A DNA stretch of 64,000 bases from Kushneria indalinina DSM 14324 (GCF_003385845.1 NZ_QRDJ01000008.1:558001-622000), one strand, 5' to 3'; shown: positions 26,405 through 35,190, counted from the stretch's first letter. Notes: a model not told the origin generated them from the sequence alone. A program made the numbers and translations.

Positions 26405-28642
26405 ATGGCACTCGATATTTTGTTGACCAATGACGACGGTTACGAAGCCCCCGGTATCCAGTCGTTGCATGAAGCCCTGAGCGCTGCCGGTCACAACGTG
26501 ACGGTCGCTGCCCCCAGGGTAAATCAGAGCGCACAGGGCAGTTCACTGGGCGGCGAAGAGGCGCTGTCATCCGATATCGCTGTGACGCAGTACGATGACG
26601 CCGGCAACTACTGGATTGATGGGCGCCCCGCCGTGGCCGTGGATACGGCACTCGATGCACTGCTTGCCGATCAGCATTTCGATCTGGTCGTGTCGGGTAC
26701 CAACAAGGGCGAGAACATCGGTACCAGCGAGAACATCTCTGGCACCGTCAATGGCGCCATGGCCGGTCTCAAACATGGCCTGCCGGCGATCGCCGTGTCG
26801 GCTGCCGCCGACGAGGCCGGTGATGCCGGGTTCGTCAACGCAGCGGCCTATACCGTTGATCTGCTGCAGCGCCTTGAAGATCAGCAGCAGGACGGGCAGC
26901 CGCTGCTGCCGGAGGGCACGGGGCTTTCCGTCAATGTGCCGGAAGGCGATATTGATGGCGCCGTACTCACCGAAATTACCCGCAAATCGAGCACCGAATT
27001 TCCCATTACCGAAAACGAGGACGGCACCTACGGCTCGCAGGCCATTGAGCAGCAGAGCTCGGGCGGACTGTTCAACGAAGGCGATCAGTTCCTGGACGGC
27101 AACATTACCGTTTCCGCCATCGATGGCAATTGGGGTGCCAACGAGCAGGCACGCAGCGCGCTGGAAACACGTCTGGAAGAATTGCTCTCCGATGGCGTGG
27201 CGCCTGCCGGTGATCATGCGCCGCTCAACATCATGCTGGTCAACGATGGCGGTTACGAGGCGCAGGGACTGACCACCACGCGCGAGGCGCTGCAGGACGC
27301 CGGCTATGATGTCACGGTGGTGGCACCGACCGACAGCCAGCAGGCGACCGGCAGTGCGCTGACGCTGGGCAGTTTCGAGGTCACCGAGTACGAGGCCGGC
27401 TATCACGTGGACGCCACCCCCAGTACCACGGTCTATACCGGCCTGGATGCCCTGCTGACGGGTGCCGATCAGCCGGATCTGATCGTCTCCGGCGTGGATG
27501 ACGGCGCCAGTGTTGGCCTCCAGGCCAGCAGTTCGGGAACGCTGGGAGCCGCCGTGGCCTCGGTATTCAACTACGATATTCCGGCGATTGCCGTCTCGGC
27601 GGGCACCGATGACAGCGGCGACGTGCCGGACGGGCTGTATGACACCAGCGCCGATTTTCTGGTGAACGTCATCGGTGATCTGCAGGCCACTCAGGCAGGC
27701 AACGGCAGCCAGCTGCTGCCGCAGGGCGAAGGGCTCAGCATCAATGTGCCCCTTGATGCCAATTCGGCTGATTTTGCCTTTACCCTGCCGGATGCCGCCA
27801 ATGACGGTCAGCGCCACATCGTGGACAACGGTGAAGGCGGCTATCGCTATGAGATCGACGCGCCCGTCAATACCGATAACGCGTGGTCCGAAGGCACCCA
27901 TTACAATCAGGGCGAGATTACCCTCACGCCCATCGATGGCAGCTATCAGGCGGATGATGCCATCACCCTGGAAATGGGCGATCTGCTGGGGATGGAGTAT
28001 GGGCGGGTCAATGACTGGTCAGCCGAGGCAGACAATTCTGACGCCACGCCGATGCCCGGGCATGACCAGGGCAGCGATCTGTCGCTGATTGGCGGGCTCG
28101 AGGATCTCTTCCAGGATGTGACTGCCGGCATCGGTCAGCTTGTGGCGCAGCTGGGCACGCCGGGGGCGGGCAATGTCCATTCTCAGCATACCAGTCTTGA
28201 ATGGAGCTCGGGTCCCCAGCACCAGGCCATCAGCTTCAGCGACGAGCAGTATCACCGCGATGCCATGAGCGAGGCCTTCTCCAGCCAGAATGCTGACTAT
28301 AGCGCTGGAACCTTCGGTCAGATGTTCGAGCAGAGTTCGTTTGCCACCGCGCGGGACGTGTTCGGCCGGTCGGATGGCCAGCAGTCACATGATGTCTGGC
28401 ACAGCGATGTCTCACCGTTCAGCGATGTCTCCCCGTTCAGCAATGTCTCCCCGTTCGGCAATGACACCGCTCTGGCATTTTCCGCACAGGATGACATGCT
28501 GGCGGCCCTGTCGGGCGGTAACGACGCCACGATCGAGGCACCAATGGTCATGCCGGACATGATGTCCGCCATGGAAGCCGGCCAGCCGATGCTGACCGGG
28601 CTAAGCGATCAGATGCCGTCCACGGAGTTTTTCATGGGCTAG
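26405..28642 (+). CDS. Tandem SurE-like nucleotidase with degenerate second half and long C-terminal extension
   Basis: A 745-residue protein. Residues about 1-260 are SurE-like: DILLTNDDGYEAPGIQSL with metal-binding Asp10-Asp11, NQSAQGSSL, and VVSGTNKGENIGTSENISGT. A second SurE-like copy spans about 272-545, but its motif reads LVNDGGYEAQG, with the second Asp lost, and VSGVDDGASVG, with the conserved Asn lost, so it is probably not catalytic. Residues about 560-745 are low-complexity and acidic, with three SDVSPF units, ending STEFFMG. Ordinary SurE is about 250 residues and cytoplasmic. No signal peptide is present; the acidic, aromatic C-terminus may be a type I secretion signal. Expected activity is 5'/3'-nucleotidase from the first half. 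Confidence 0.75.
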   Translation: MALDILLTNDDGYEAPGIQSLHEALSAAGHNVTVAAPRVNQSAQGSSLGGEEALSSDIAVTQYDDAGNYWIDGRPAVAVDTALDALLADQHFDLVVSGTNKGENIGTSENISGTVNGAMAGLKHGLPAIAVSAAADEAGDAGFVNAAAYTVDLLQRLEDQQQDGQPLLPEGTGLSVNVPEGDIDGAVLTEITRKSSTEFPITENEDGTYGSQAIEQQSSGGLFNEGDQFLDGNITVSAIDGNWGANEQARSALETRLEELLSDGVAPAGDHAPLNIMLVNDGGYEAQGLTTTREALQDAGYDVTVVAPTDSQQATGSALTLGSFEVTEYEAGYHVDATPSTTVYTGLDALLTGADQPDLIVSGVDDGASVGLQASSSGTLGAAVASVFNYDIPAIAVSAGTDDSGDVPDGLYDTSADFLVNVIGDLQATQAGNGSQLLPQGEGLSINVPLDANSADFAFTLPDAANDGQRHIVDNGEGGYRYEIDAPVNTDNAWSEGTHYNQGEITLTPIDGSYQADDAITLEMGDLLGMEYGRVNDWSAEADNSDATPMPGHDQGSDLSLIGGLEDLFQDVTAGIGQLVAQLGTPGAGNVHSQHTSLEWSSGPQHQAISFSDEQYHRDAMSEAFSSQNADYSAGTFGQMFEQSSFATARDVFGRSDGQQSHDVWHSDVSPFSDVSPFSNVSPFGNDTALAFSAQDDMLAALSGGNDATIEAPMVMPDMMSAMEAGQPMLTGLSDQMPSTEFFMG
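28402..28455 (+). repeat. 18-bp coding tandem repeat (SDVSPF), three copies
   Basis: CAGCGATGTCTCACCGTT, followed by two copies with one or two substitutions, encodes three successive Ser-Asp/Asn-Val-Ser-Pro-Phe units in the C-terminal extension of the tandem SurE protein. Confidence 0.93.
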
Positions 28643-28664
28643 TAGCCGACAGGTACGTCGATAT

Positions 28665-28698
28665 AAAAACGTCTCGCGCCATCCGCGAGACGTTTTTT
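28665..28698 (+). terminator. Terminator after the tandem SurE gene
   Basis: AAAACGTCTCGCG (28666-28678), loop CCATC, CGCGAGACGTTTT (28684-28696) with further T residues: a long perfect stem flanked by A and T runs. Confidence 0.94.
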
Positions 28699-28901
28699 AT
28701 GGTGATTATTCCACCGACAGGGCAGGGCACTGACCGGGGCATCAGCGTGAACGGCAGAGCGCATCGGCTCAAAGCACATTGTCTTAAGTTATTTTTCAAA
28801 CAGTAGCGTTATCTCATTATACTTCCATTGCCTTTCATGCCGTCAGACAGCGTGCGCCCTGTTCTGCGCGGCGTTTTTTATCGTATTGACCAGGACTTGA
28901 C

Positions 28902-30056
28902 ATGAATATCGGGAAGGGGCAGCGCGCACTTTGGGTGATGACAGGGAGCCTGGCGCTGGCGCAGGCAGGTGCTGCCCGGGCAGAAGTCACGCTGTTATCG
29001 CCTGACGATCAGCCCCGGGGCCCACTTGATCGGGTAGAGGTCCAGGTCGGCGGCAGCATCAGGGCGCAGTATTTCAATGAAACGGGCGGTACGGATGACG
29101 GCAGCTACAAGCACCGCGGTTACGATGGCGGCACGCGCTTTCGCCTGCACGTCGACTACCACTTAAGTGATGACCTGACGCTTCTAAGCTATGGCGAGCT
29201 GGGCGTGAATACGCCCAAGGTCATGGGCTGGCATGATCACTATGACCGCAGCAGCCCGGACAGCGCGACCACCCGCCGACAGGTCTATTTCGGCTTTGAA
29301 AGCGACCGTTATGGTCGACTGACCGCCGGCAAGCAGAACAGCGTCTACTACGACACCGTCGGCGTGAGCACGGACGTCTGGGATTACAACATGTTTGCCC
29401 AGGCATCAGGGGTCGGGATAGATGGCAGCCATGACGGCTCCTATCGTGCCCGCAAGAGCCTTCGCTACTCCAACGGCACCGAGGATTTCACGGTCTTTGC
29501 CGGCTGGCTGTTTCCCGACGACGATCTTCATCTGAACAATGATCCGTATGACTACCGCCGCCGTACCGGGGCGTCAATCGGCTTTCGGTGGCATCTGACC
29601 GATGATCTGACGATGGGCGCGGCCTACGCCAATACGTCGGCCGAGCTCAAGGGCGAGGGCGACCAGCAATCCTTTCGACAGCAGCTGACCGGCAGCTCCC
29701 TGACCTGGACGGGCGGCAACTGGTATCTCGCCGTGGGCGCCGGCTACTACGATAATTTCGTGCCGGACCCCACGGGCGGGTTCGATGACTATTTTGCCAG
29801 CGATGCCTACGGGGTGGAGTACATCGCCCGCTACAGCTTCCAGCTCGATAACGACTGGGTGCAGAGCATCAAGCCCTTTCTCGCCGGCGACCGCTTGAAG
29901 CGCATGGGCAGCGCCGACTCCCAGACCAACCATCAGGTGCTGGGGGTGACCACCCAGTTCAACCACGGCTTTCGCCTCGATCTTGAGCGAATATTTGCCA
30001 ATACCTCGGACAGCGAGCCCGACTCGGTGCTGGCCAGACTTCGCTACGACTTCTGA
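28902..30056 (+). CDS. Outer-membrane porin
   Basis: A 384-residue beta-barrel protein. The signal peptide (to about residue 27, ending AARAE) is followed by alternating amphipathic strands. VGGSIRAQYFNETGG, YFGFESDRYGRLTAGKQNSVYYD and the terminal LARLRYDF with final Phe are typical of general gram-negative porins, and the C-terminal aromatic is the BAM recognition signal. It should form a trimeric outer-membrane diffusion channel; many acidic residues suggest cation preference or salt adaptation. It stands alone. The 259-bp gap before it holds only the preceding terminator and an AT-rich probable promoter. Confidence 0.88.
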   Translation: MNIGKGQRALWVMTGSLALAQAGAARAEVTLLSPDDQPRGPLDRVEVQVGGSIRAQYFNETGGTDDGSYKHRGYDGGTRFRLHVDYHLSDDLTLLSYGELGVNTPKVMGWHDHYDRSSPDSATTRRQVYFGFESDRYGRLTAGKQNSVYYDTVGVSTDVWDYNMFAQASGVGIDGSHDGSYRARKSLRYSNGTEDFTVFAGWLFPDDDLHLNNDPYDYRRRTGASIGFRWHLTDDLTMGAAYANTSAELKGEGDQQSFRQQLTGSSLTWTGGNWYLAVGAGYYDNFVPDPTGGFDDYFASDAYGVEYIARYSFQLDNDWVQSIKPFLAGDRLKRMGSADSQTNHQVLGVTTQFNHGFRLDLERIFANTSDSEPDSVLARLRYDF

Positions 30057-30132
30057 TTACGGCCATGCGTAGCGCCAGCCACATGTCCGCAAACGGCGAG
30101 TCGTGTGCAGCCATACCAGATATATTGGGGGC

Positions 30133-31635
30133 ATGAACCTTGCTCCCGATGTCTGCTATCAGGCCCTGGCCTCGCGCGATCGTCGCTTTGACGGTCAGTT
30201 TGTTGTCGGCGTGACCTCGACCGGCATCTACTGCCGGCCGATCTGTCGCGTGCGCTGCCCGAAGCCTGACAACTGCCGCTTCTTTACCCACCCGGCCGCC
30301 GCCGAGCAGGCCGGATTTCGCCCGTGTCTGCGCTGCCGGCCGGAGCTGGCACCAAGGCTTTCGATGATGGACGCCACCGACCAGCTCGCGCAGGCGGCGA
30401 TGGTCATGATCGCCAACGGTTTCCTGGATCACGACAGCAGCGCCGCACTGGCGGGTCGAATCGGCGTCAGCGAGCGCCATCTGCGGCGCCTGTTCAGGGC
30501 CTCGTTCGGCGTCACCATGCCGGAGGTAGCCAGAACCCGGCGTCTGCTGCTGGCCAAGCGACTGCTGAGCGATACCGACCTGCCCGTCGGCGAAGTCGCT
30601 CTCGCGGCCGGTTTTGGCAGTCAGCGCCGCCTGAACGCGCTGTTTCAAACCTTTTATCGCCTGTCGCCGAGTCGCCTGCGTCGCGCCGGGTCGACGGGTG
30701 CGCAGGCCGCGCCGATCACGCTGGCGCTGGCCTATCAGCCGCCGCTGGACTGGACGGCGATGCTCGACTTTCTGGCCGCCCGCCAGATTGAGGGGCTTGA
30801 GCGGATTGAGGCCGGGTGCTGGCAGCGCAGTATTCTGATCGAGAAGGCAGGCAGTGCCGGCATGGTGCGTCATGCCGGCTGGATATCGGTTACGCACACC
30901 GCACCGGGGCAGCTGGCGCTGACCCTGCCGGTCACGCTGGTGCCGGTCATGGCTGAGGTGCTGCGCACCGTGCGTCACCTGTTTGATCTGGATGCGCCCA
31001 TGCCACTGATCGAGGCGCACCTGAAGGCACTGGGCCCGACAGGGGCCGGTATTCGGGTGCCCGGGGCGGTGACCGGGTTTGAAATGGCGGTGCGCGCCAT
31101 CGTCGGCCAGCAGATCACGACCCAACGGGCGCGTCGGGTACTGGCCGCACTGGTGGCGCAGTTCGGCGAGCCGCTCGCCGGTTCGCCGGGCGTCTACCTT
31201 TTCCCTTCACCGGCAATGCTCGCCGCGCAGCCGTTTGATGCCCTGATCGCACTGGGGCTTTTGCGCATCCGCGCCGAGGCGATCATCGCTGTCGCCTGGG
31301 CGCTGCTGGACAATACGCTGCAGCTGTCCCCGGGCGCGCCGGTGGCGGCGAACATGAAAAGCCTGCGAGACATTCGTGGCATCGGCGACTGGACGGCGCA
31401 ATATATCGCCATGCGAGCGCTGGCCTGGCCGGATGCCTTTCCGGCAGGCGATCTGGTGCTCAAGAGAGCACTTGGATGTAGCAGTGCCGGTGAAGCGGCA
31501 AAGTGTGCGGAGGGCTGGTCACCGTGGCGCGCCTATGGCGCCATTCGCCTCTGGCAGTCGGCGTCATCGGGCGCCATTCAAAAGGGGAAGGGGGATGAAG
31601 CAGTGCCTGCCCCGTTAAACGAGGAGCCAACGTGA
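30133..31635 (+). CDS. Ada-type Zn/AraC regulator fused to AlkA-type 3-methyladenine glycosylase
   Basis: A 500-residue three-part protein. The N-terminal Ada zinc domain has Cys pairs in YCRPICRVRCPKPDNC and CLRC, with a cysteine that can accept methyl from phosphotriesters. Next is an AraC helix-turn-helix domain (about residues 90-185: ALAGRIGVSERHLRRLFRA, GEVALAAGFGSQRRLNALF). The C-terminal AlkA part has VTGFEMAVRAIVGQQITTQR and the helix-hairpin-helix RGIGDWTAQYIAMRAL, followed by catalytic Asp in FPAGDLVLKRAL. It should sense alkylation, activate transcription and excise alkylated bases. Its stop overlaps the ogt start, so both repair activities are co-expressed. Confidence 0.92.
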   Translation: MNLAPDVCYQALASRDRRFDGQFVVGVTSTGIYCRPICRVRCPKPDNCRFFTHPAAAEQAGFRPCLRCRPELAPRLSMMDATDQLAQAAMVMIANGFLDHDSSAALAGRIGVSERHLRRLFRASFGVTMPEVARTRRLLLAKRLLSDTDLPVGEVALAAGFGSQRRLNALFQTFYRLSPSRLRRAGSTGAQAAPITLALAYQPPLDWTAMLDFLAARQIEGLERIEAGCWQRSILIEKAGSAGMVRHAGWISVTHTAPGQLALTLPVTLVPVMAEVLRTVRHLFDLDAPMPLIEAHLKALGPTGAGIRVPGAVTGFEMAVRAIVGQQITTQRARRVLAALVAQFGEPLAGSPGVYLFPSPAMLAAQPFDALIALGLLRIRAEAIIAVAWALLDNTLQLSPGAPVAANMKSLRDIRGIGDWTAQYIAMRALAWPDAFPAGDLVLKRALGCSSAGEAAKCAEGWSPWRAYGAIRLWQSASSGAIQKGKGDEAVPAPLNEEPT

Positions 31636-32195
31636 TGATTGAACATGCCGTCATGCCCTCCGCGCTGGGCGATATCGTGCTGCGCGCCGAATCGGATCAC
31701 CTGACCGGGGTTTTCTTTCACGATCAGAAGCATTTCCCGCCGTCGGCACGCGGGCCCATGGCGACGGCAGAAGAAAGCCGTTCGAGGGTGATTCGTCAGA
31801 CCTGCGAGGCGCTCAAGGCGTATCTTGCCGGGGCGCGCCAGCGCTTTGATCTGCCGCTGTCGCTGCCGGGCAGCCCCTTTCAGCAACGCGTCTGGCAGCG
31901 CCTTGATGAGATCGAATTTGGCGAGGTGCTGACCTACGGCGCGCTGGCGCACTCGCTCGGTCTGTCGCGGGGGCATGCGCGTGCGGTGGGCAGTGCGGTC
32001 GGGCGCAATCCGGTATCGATCATCGTGCCCTGTCATCGCGTACTGGCCGGCAATGGTACGCTCAACGGCTATGCCGGCGGGCTTGAGCGCAAGGCCCACC
32101 TGCTGGCACTGGAGGGCCGCCCGGAAGGGTCAGCCGGTCTCCGCCAGGTCGAGGGCAAGCATCATCTCACCCCTGGTGTCGAAGGCTTCCAGTGA
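31635..32195 (+). CDS. ogt: Methylated-DNA-protein-cysteine methyltransferase
   Basis: A 186-residue O6-alkylguanine-DNA alkyltransferase. SPFQQRVWQRLDEIEFGEVLTYG and VGRNPVSIIVPCHRVLAGNG carry the DNA-binding helix and the acceptor Cys in PCHR. It removes methyl groups from O6-methylguanine in a single-use reaction. The ATG at 31635 overlaps the upstream stop (TGATG) and follows GAGGAG; a GTG one codon earlier is possible. The last 25 residues go beyond the usual family end (LLALEG) and overlap, tail to tail, the 3' end of the HemS-like gene. Confidence 0.93.
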   Translation: MIEHAVMPSALGDIVLRAESDHLTGVFFHDQKHFPPSARGPMATAEESRSRVIRQTCEALKAYLAGARQRFDLPLSLPGSPFQQRVWQRLDEIEFGEVLTYGALAHSLGLSRGHARAVGSAVGRNPVSIIVPCHRVLAGNGTLNGYAGGLERKAHLLALEGRPEGSAGLRQVEGKHHLTPGVEGFQ

Positions 32196-33104
32196 AGTGC
32201 CCGGGCCTTCAACGCCGGGCCGAGTGACCTGCCAGACCTCATGCAGGGCGCTACTGTCGAAGGAGATGGTCAGTTGATCGCTTTCAAGGATCAAAACGCC
32301 GCGACGTCCCTGGTGGAAATGCCTGAAACAGGCGTGATGGTGATGGGCGCCGCCGCCGTGGACCAGACTGACCTGGCTGGGCTGTGTGCTTCGACAGGTG
32401 CCCGCCAGGGTCATGATGAAGCGCTCGGGTGCCATGGACGTGCTGAAATGCCCCGCGACGGCGCGATTGGCTTCCACGCGCCGCAGGTGATGGCGCGACA
32501 GCAGCCGCGAGAAATCCTCACCCCCACGCATCTCTTCCCATGCCTTGAGCAGTGCCGGGCGGTGGCCCCTGGTACAGACGTTGGCGATATCGATACGGTG
32601 GGTAAAGCGGGGGCTTTTCAGTGCGGCGAAGTGCTCAAGCAGTTTCCAGCCTGGGGCCTCGGGCGTCAGGCCGTAAAGCTGGTGCAGCACATGACCGAAA
32701 CGGTCGAACACCTGCAGGCAGGGCACCTTCTGAGCCGCAGGTGTGGGTCGCTCCTGCGACAGGCAGACCCAGTACCATGAGGGCAGTAACAGCTGCATGG
32801 CCAGCGACTTTTGATCGCGGATGCTGGCATGGTGCTGATCGGCGTCAATGCGACAGCCCTCAAGACGGCTCGACAGCGCGGCATGCGAGGTCCGGGTGAC
32901 CATCTGCACCTGACCCAGCTGCGGCAGCATCATGACCAGATCACAGGGGGTCAGTGCCAGCGAATGCACGCCCCGGCCCAGACGTGAGGCCTGAATCTCC
33001 CCTTCACTGCAGTCGAGCAGGGCGGCCAGCGTGCGACACTCCATGTGCGGCGCACGCTGGCGGGTTTCTTCAAAGGCTTCAAACAGGACGTTGGCCTGGC
33101 ACAT
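32130..33104 (-). CDS. HemS/ChuS-family heme-utilisation protein, divergent
   Basis: A 324-residue protein with the two-repeat layout of HemS/ChuS: an N-terminal LAALLDCSEGEIQASRLG block, FDRFGHVLHQLYGL, LLKAWEEMRGGEDFSRLLSR in the middle, and the C-terminal EVWQVTRPGVEGPGTSLEAF. Family members bind heme and degrade or traffic it in the cytoplasm. By alignment, the heme-ligand His of ChuS (in DVHQFF) is replaced by Glu. The frame opens at 33161, but a Fur box lies over that first ATG, while the ATG at 33104 follows GAGGG, so 33104 is preferred. A start at 33161 would add CYIDPSRCEGCPMC-type residues. No heme transporter adjoins. Confidence 0.75.
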   Translation of the reverse strand: MCQANVLFEAFEETRQRAPHMECRTLAALLDCSEGEIQASRLGRGVHSLALTPCDLVMMLPQLGQVQMVTRTSHAALSSRLEGCRIDADQHHASIRDQKSLAMQLLLPSWYWVCLSQERPTPAAQKVPCLQVFDRFGHVLHQLYGLTPEAPGWKLLEHFAALKSPRFTHRIDIANVCTRGHRPALLKAWEEMRGGEDFSRLLSRHHLRRVEANRAVAGHFSTSMAPERFIMTLAGTCRSTQPSQVSLVHGGGAHHHHACFRHFHQGRRGVLILESDQLTISFDSSALHEVWQVTRPGVEGPGTSLEAFDTRGEMMLALDLAETG

Positions 33105-33146
33105 GGGACAGCCCTCGCAGCGTGACGGATCAATGTAACATGTATT

Positions 33147-33165
33147 GTTAATGATAACCATTTAC
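33147..33165. promoter_or_regulatory. Fur box
   Basis: GTTAATGATAACCATTTAC matches the 19-bp Fur consensus GATAATGATAATCATTATC at 15 of 19 positions, including 12 of the central 13. It lies just upstream of the HemS-like gene, which fits iron-dependent repression. Confidence 0.75.
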
Positions 33166-33182
33166 ATCAAGGCATCAAGCAC

Positions 33183-33215
33183 AAAAATGCCCCGACCTTT
33201 AACGAATGGCGGGGC
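33183..33215 (-). terminator. Terminator of cmoAB
   Basis: On the minus strand GCCCCG pairs with CGGGGC across a 15-nt loop and is followed by ATTTTTG. It lies 34 nt beyond the cmoB stop. Confidence 0.75.
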
Positions 33216-33248
33216 CGTGTGTCGACGTTTGAAAAATCCCGAGGGATC

Positions 33249-34232
33249 TCAGGGTTTTTGGGCGATCACCACGGCGCGTCGAGGCGCCGGATAGCCTTCG
33301 ATCGTACGGCTCGGGTCCTCGGGGTCGAGAAAATCGGCCAGTGATTGAAAGGTCATCCATTCGGTCGCGCGCTGCTCGTCGAGTGTGGTATCGGCCTCAT
33401 CGACCACGCGCGGGCTGTCAAAGCCCACACGCGACAGCCAGTGCATGAGGGCCTTTGAGGAGGGCAGAAACCAGACGTTAGGCATTTGGGCATAGCGCTC
33501 ACCCGGCACCAGCACCTGATGCTCGTCGCCTTCCACCACCAGGGTTTCGAGCACCAGCTCACCGCCCGGGCGCAGCGTGTCATACAGCTCGCGCAGATGA
33601 TCGATGGGCGAGCGGCGGTGATAGAGTACGCCCATGGAAAAGACCGTGTCGAAGGCAGCAAGATTGGGCGGCACTTCCTCGATACCGACCGGCAGAAAGT
33701 GCACGTTGGCCCCGGCGTCACCAATGAAGTGACGCATGGCGTGAAACTGCCAGTAAAAGCGCGGTGAGGGGTCGATCACCAGCACAAAGCCGGCGCCGGC
33801 GCCCGCCATGCGCCAGCCGTGATAGCCGTTGCCGCCGCCGACATCGAGCACGCGCCGACCGGTAAGATTACTCAAGTGAGGCGCGATGCGCTGCCACTTC
33901 CAGTCAGAGCGCCATTCGGTATCGATGGTGATATCACCGATGCGATAGGGGCCCTTGCGCCAGGGGGCCAGAATCTTCAAAAGATTGTCACACTGCCGGC
34001 GGCTGGCATCATCCATCGCCACCTCTACGCTTACGGTGTCCTGCGTCAGATGCACGTCCTGCACCTCAAGGGCGGGCAGACGTCTGACGGCGCGCTCCCA
34101 TGCAGGCAAATCGCCAAAGCGCTGACGGTCAAGACCGCGGGCGAGCTGCTCGGGCAGGCGGGCAAGCCAGCTTTCCAGGCCCTGCTCGAGAAAGGCGTGA
34201 TAGAGGGGAAGGTGGCGCTCATCAATCGACAT
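33249..34232 (-). CDS. cmoB: tRNA U34 carboxymethyltransferase CmoB
   Basis: A 327-residue SAM-dependent enzyme. LAPWRKGPYRIGDITIDTEW, RSDWKWQRIAPHL, motif I VLDVGGGNGYHGWRM and FSMGVLYHRRSPIDHLREL are the conserved CmoB blocks. It transfers the carboxymethyl group of carboxy-SAM to 5-hydroxyuridine at the tRNA wobble position to give cmo5U. It follows cmoA by 35 nt in the same operon. cmoM, which methylates the product, is encoded at 19.1 kb. Confidence 0.95.
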   Translation of the reverse strand: MSIDERHLPLYHAFLEQGLESWLARLPEQLARGLDRQRFGDLPAWERAVRRLPALEVQDVHLTQDTVSVEVAMDDASRRQCDNLLKILAPWRKGPYRIGDITIDTEWRSDWKWQRIAPHLSNLTGRRVLDVGGGNGYHGWRMAGAGAGFVLVIDPSPRFYWQFHAMRHFIGDAGANVHFLPVGIEEVPPNLAAFDTVFSMGVLYHRRSPIDHLRELYDTLRPGGELVLETLVVEGDEHQVLVPGERYAQMPNVWFLPSSKALMHWLSRVGFDSPRVVDEADTTLDEQRATEWMTFQSLADFLDPEDPSRTIEGYPAPRRAVVIAQKP

Positions 34233-34267
34233 GCAGGGGTCCGGCTGTGCAGGGAAGTGGAGAGAAA

Positions 34268-35002
34268 CTACTTGAAGGCCAGTATCGAGGCAAAGTTGAG
34301 ATACTGAAACCAGGTGTCATGCTGCGTGAAGCCGGTGCGCCTCAGGCGCTCGTGATGCGTGGACAGCCGGTCCGGAATCATGACCTCCTCCAACGCCGTA
34401 CGCTTCTGGCTGATCTCGAGATCCGAGTAGCCGTTGGCACGCTTGAAGTCATGATGCAGATCGATCAAGAGCTGTTCCTGCCCCGGTTCGCCCAGAATCT
34501 TTTCCGACAGCAGCAGCACCCCGCCCGGGGTGAGCGCGTCATACAATCGTTTGATGACATGGTCACGCTCGCTCGGGTCAAGAAACTGTAACGTAAAATT
34601 GACCATGATCATGCCGGCCGCAGGCAGCGGGCAGTCACGAATATCGCCCTGAAGGACCTCGATGTGGTGTTCGGGGGCCTGCTGTGTGAGCAGGCCGCGG
34701 GCCTTCTCCACCATGGGTTGTGAGAGATCAATGGCCTGCAGGGTGAAGGCATCGGGAACCAGACGCTGGCAGATGGACAGTGTTGAGGCCCCCAGTGAGC
34801 AGCCCAGATCCAGGATATGGGCGTCGGGGCTCAGGTGGCGTGCGGCAATGACACCGGCCATGCTGGTAATCTGGGCATAGCCTGGTACCGAGCGGCGAAT
34901 CATGTCGGGAAAGCAGTCGACCACGCGCTCGTCAAAGGAGAAGTCAGCGACCTGATCCAGCGGTGTCGAAAAAAGGGCGTCGCGTCGGGAGGCGTCGGTC
35001 AT
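34268..35002 (-). CDS. cmoA: Carboxy-SAM synthase CmoA
   Basis: A 244-residue class I methyltransferase-fold enzyme. FDERVVDCFPDMIRRSVPGY, motif I ILDLGCSLGASTLSI, VNFTLQFLDPSERD and the C-terminal WFQYLNFASILAFK match CmoA. It converts SAM and prephenate to carboxy-S-adenosylmethionine, the donor used by CmoB. The ATG at 35002 was chosen; a GTG four codons upstream (35014) is also open, and no strong ribosome site separates them. It begins the cmoA-cmoB operon, divergent from pgi. Confidence 0.94.
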   Translation of the reverse strand: MTDASRRDALFSTPLDQVADFSFDERVVDCFPDMIRRSVPGYAQITSMAGVIAARHLSPDAHILDLGCSLGASTLSICQRLVPDAFTLQAIDLSQPMVEKARGLLTQQAPEHHIEVLQGDIRDCPLPAAGMIMVNFTLQFLDPSERDHVIKRLYDALTPGGVLLLSEKILGEPGQEQLLIDLHHDFKRANGYSDLEISQKRTALEEVMIPDRLSTHHERLRRTGFTQHDTWFQYLNFASILAFK

Positions 35003-35190
35003 CGGGGTACCCACGATCTATCAGGCTCTGAAGGAGGTTGTTCGGTCATGCAGACAGTGGTCTGATAGAGACCCGCTGCGTGTCGGACACGCCATCTGCC
35101 AGAATGAACATCGAACAGGGGCGGTCTTCATGGCCGACCATGTTACGCTTTGAGCATTAAAGCTGCACCTATCACGGAGGAAGAGCAAGG

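Noticed and set aside
26567..27901. 444-codon minus-strand open frame opposite the tandem SurE gene
   Set aside because: The plus-strand frame has clear SurE motifs in two copies; the antisense frame has none.
29959..31125. 388-codon minus-strand open frame opposite the Ada/AlkA gene and porin end
   Set aside because: Overlaps two well-supported genes and encodes an Arg/Gln/His-rich sequence without domains.
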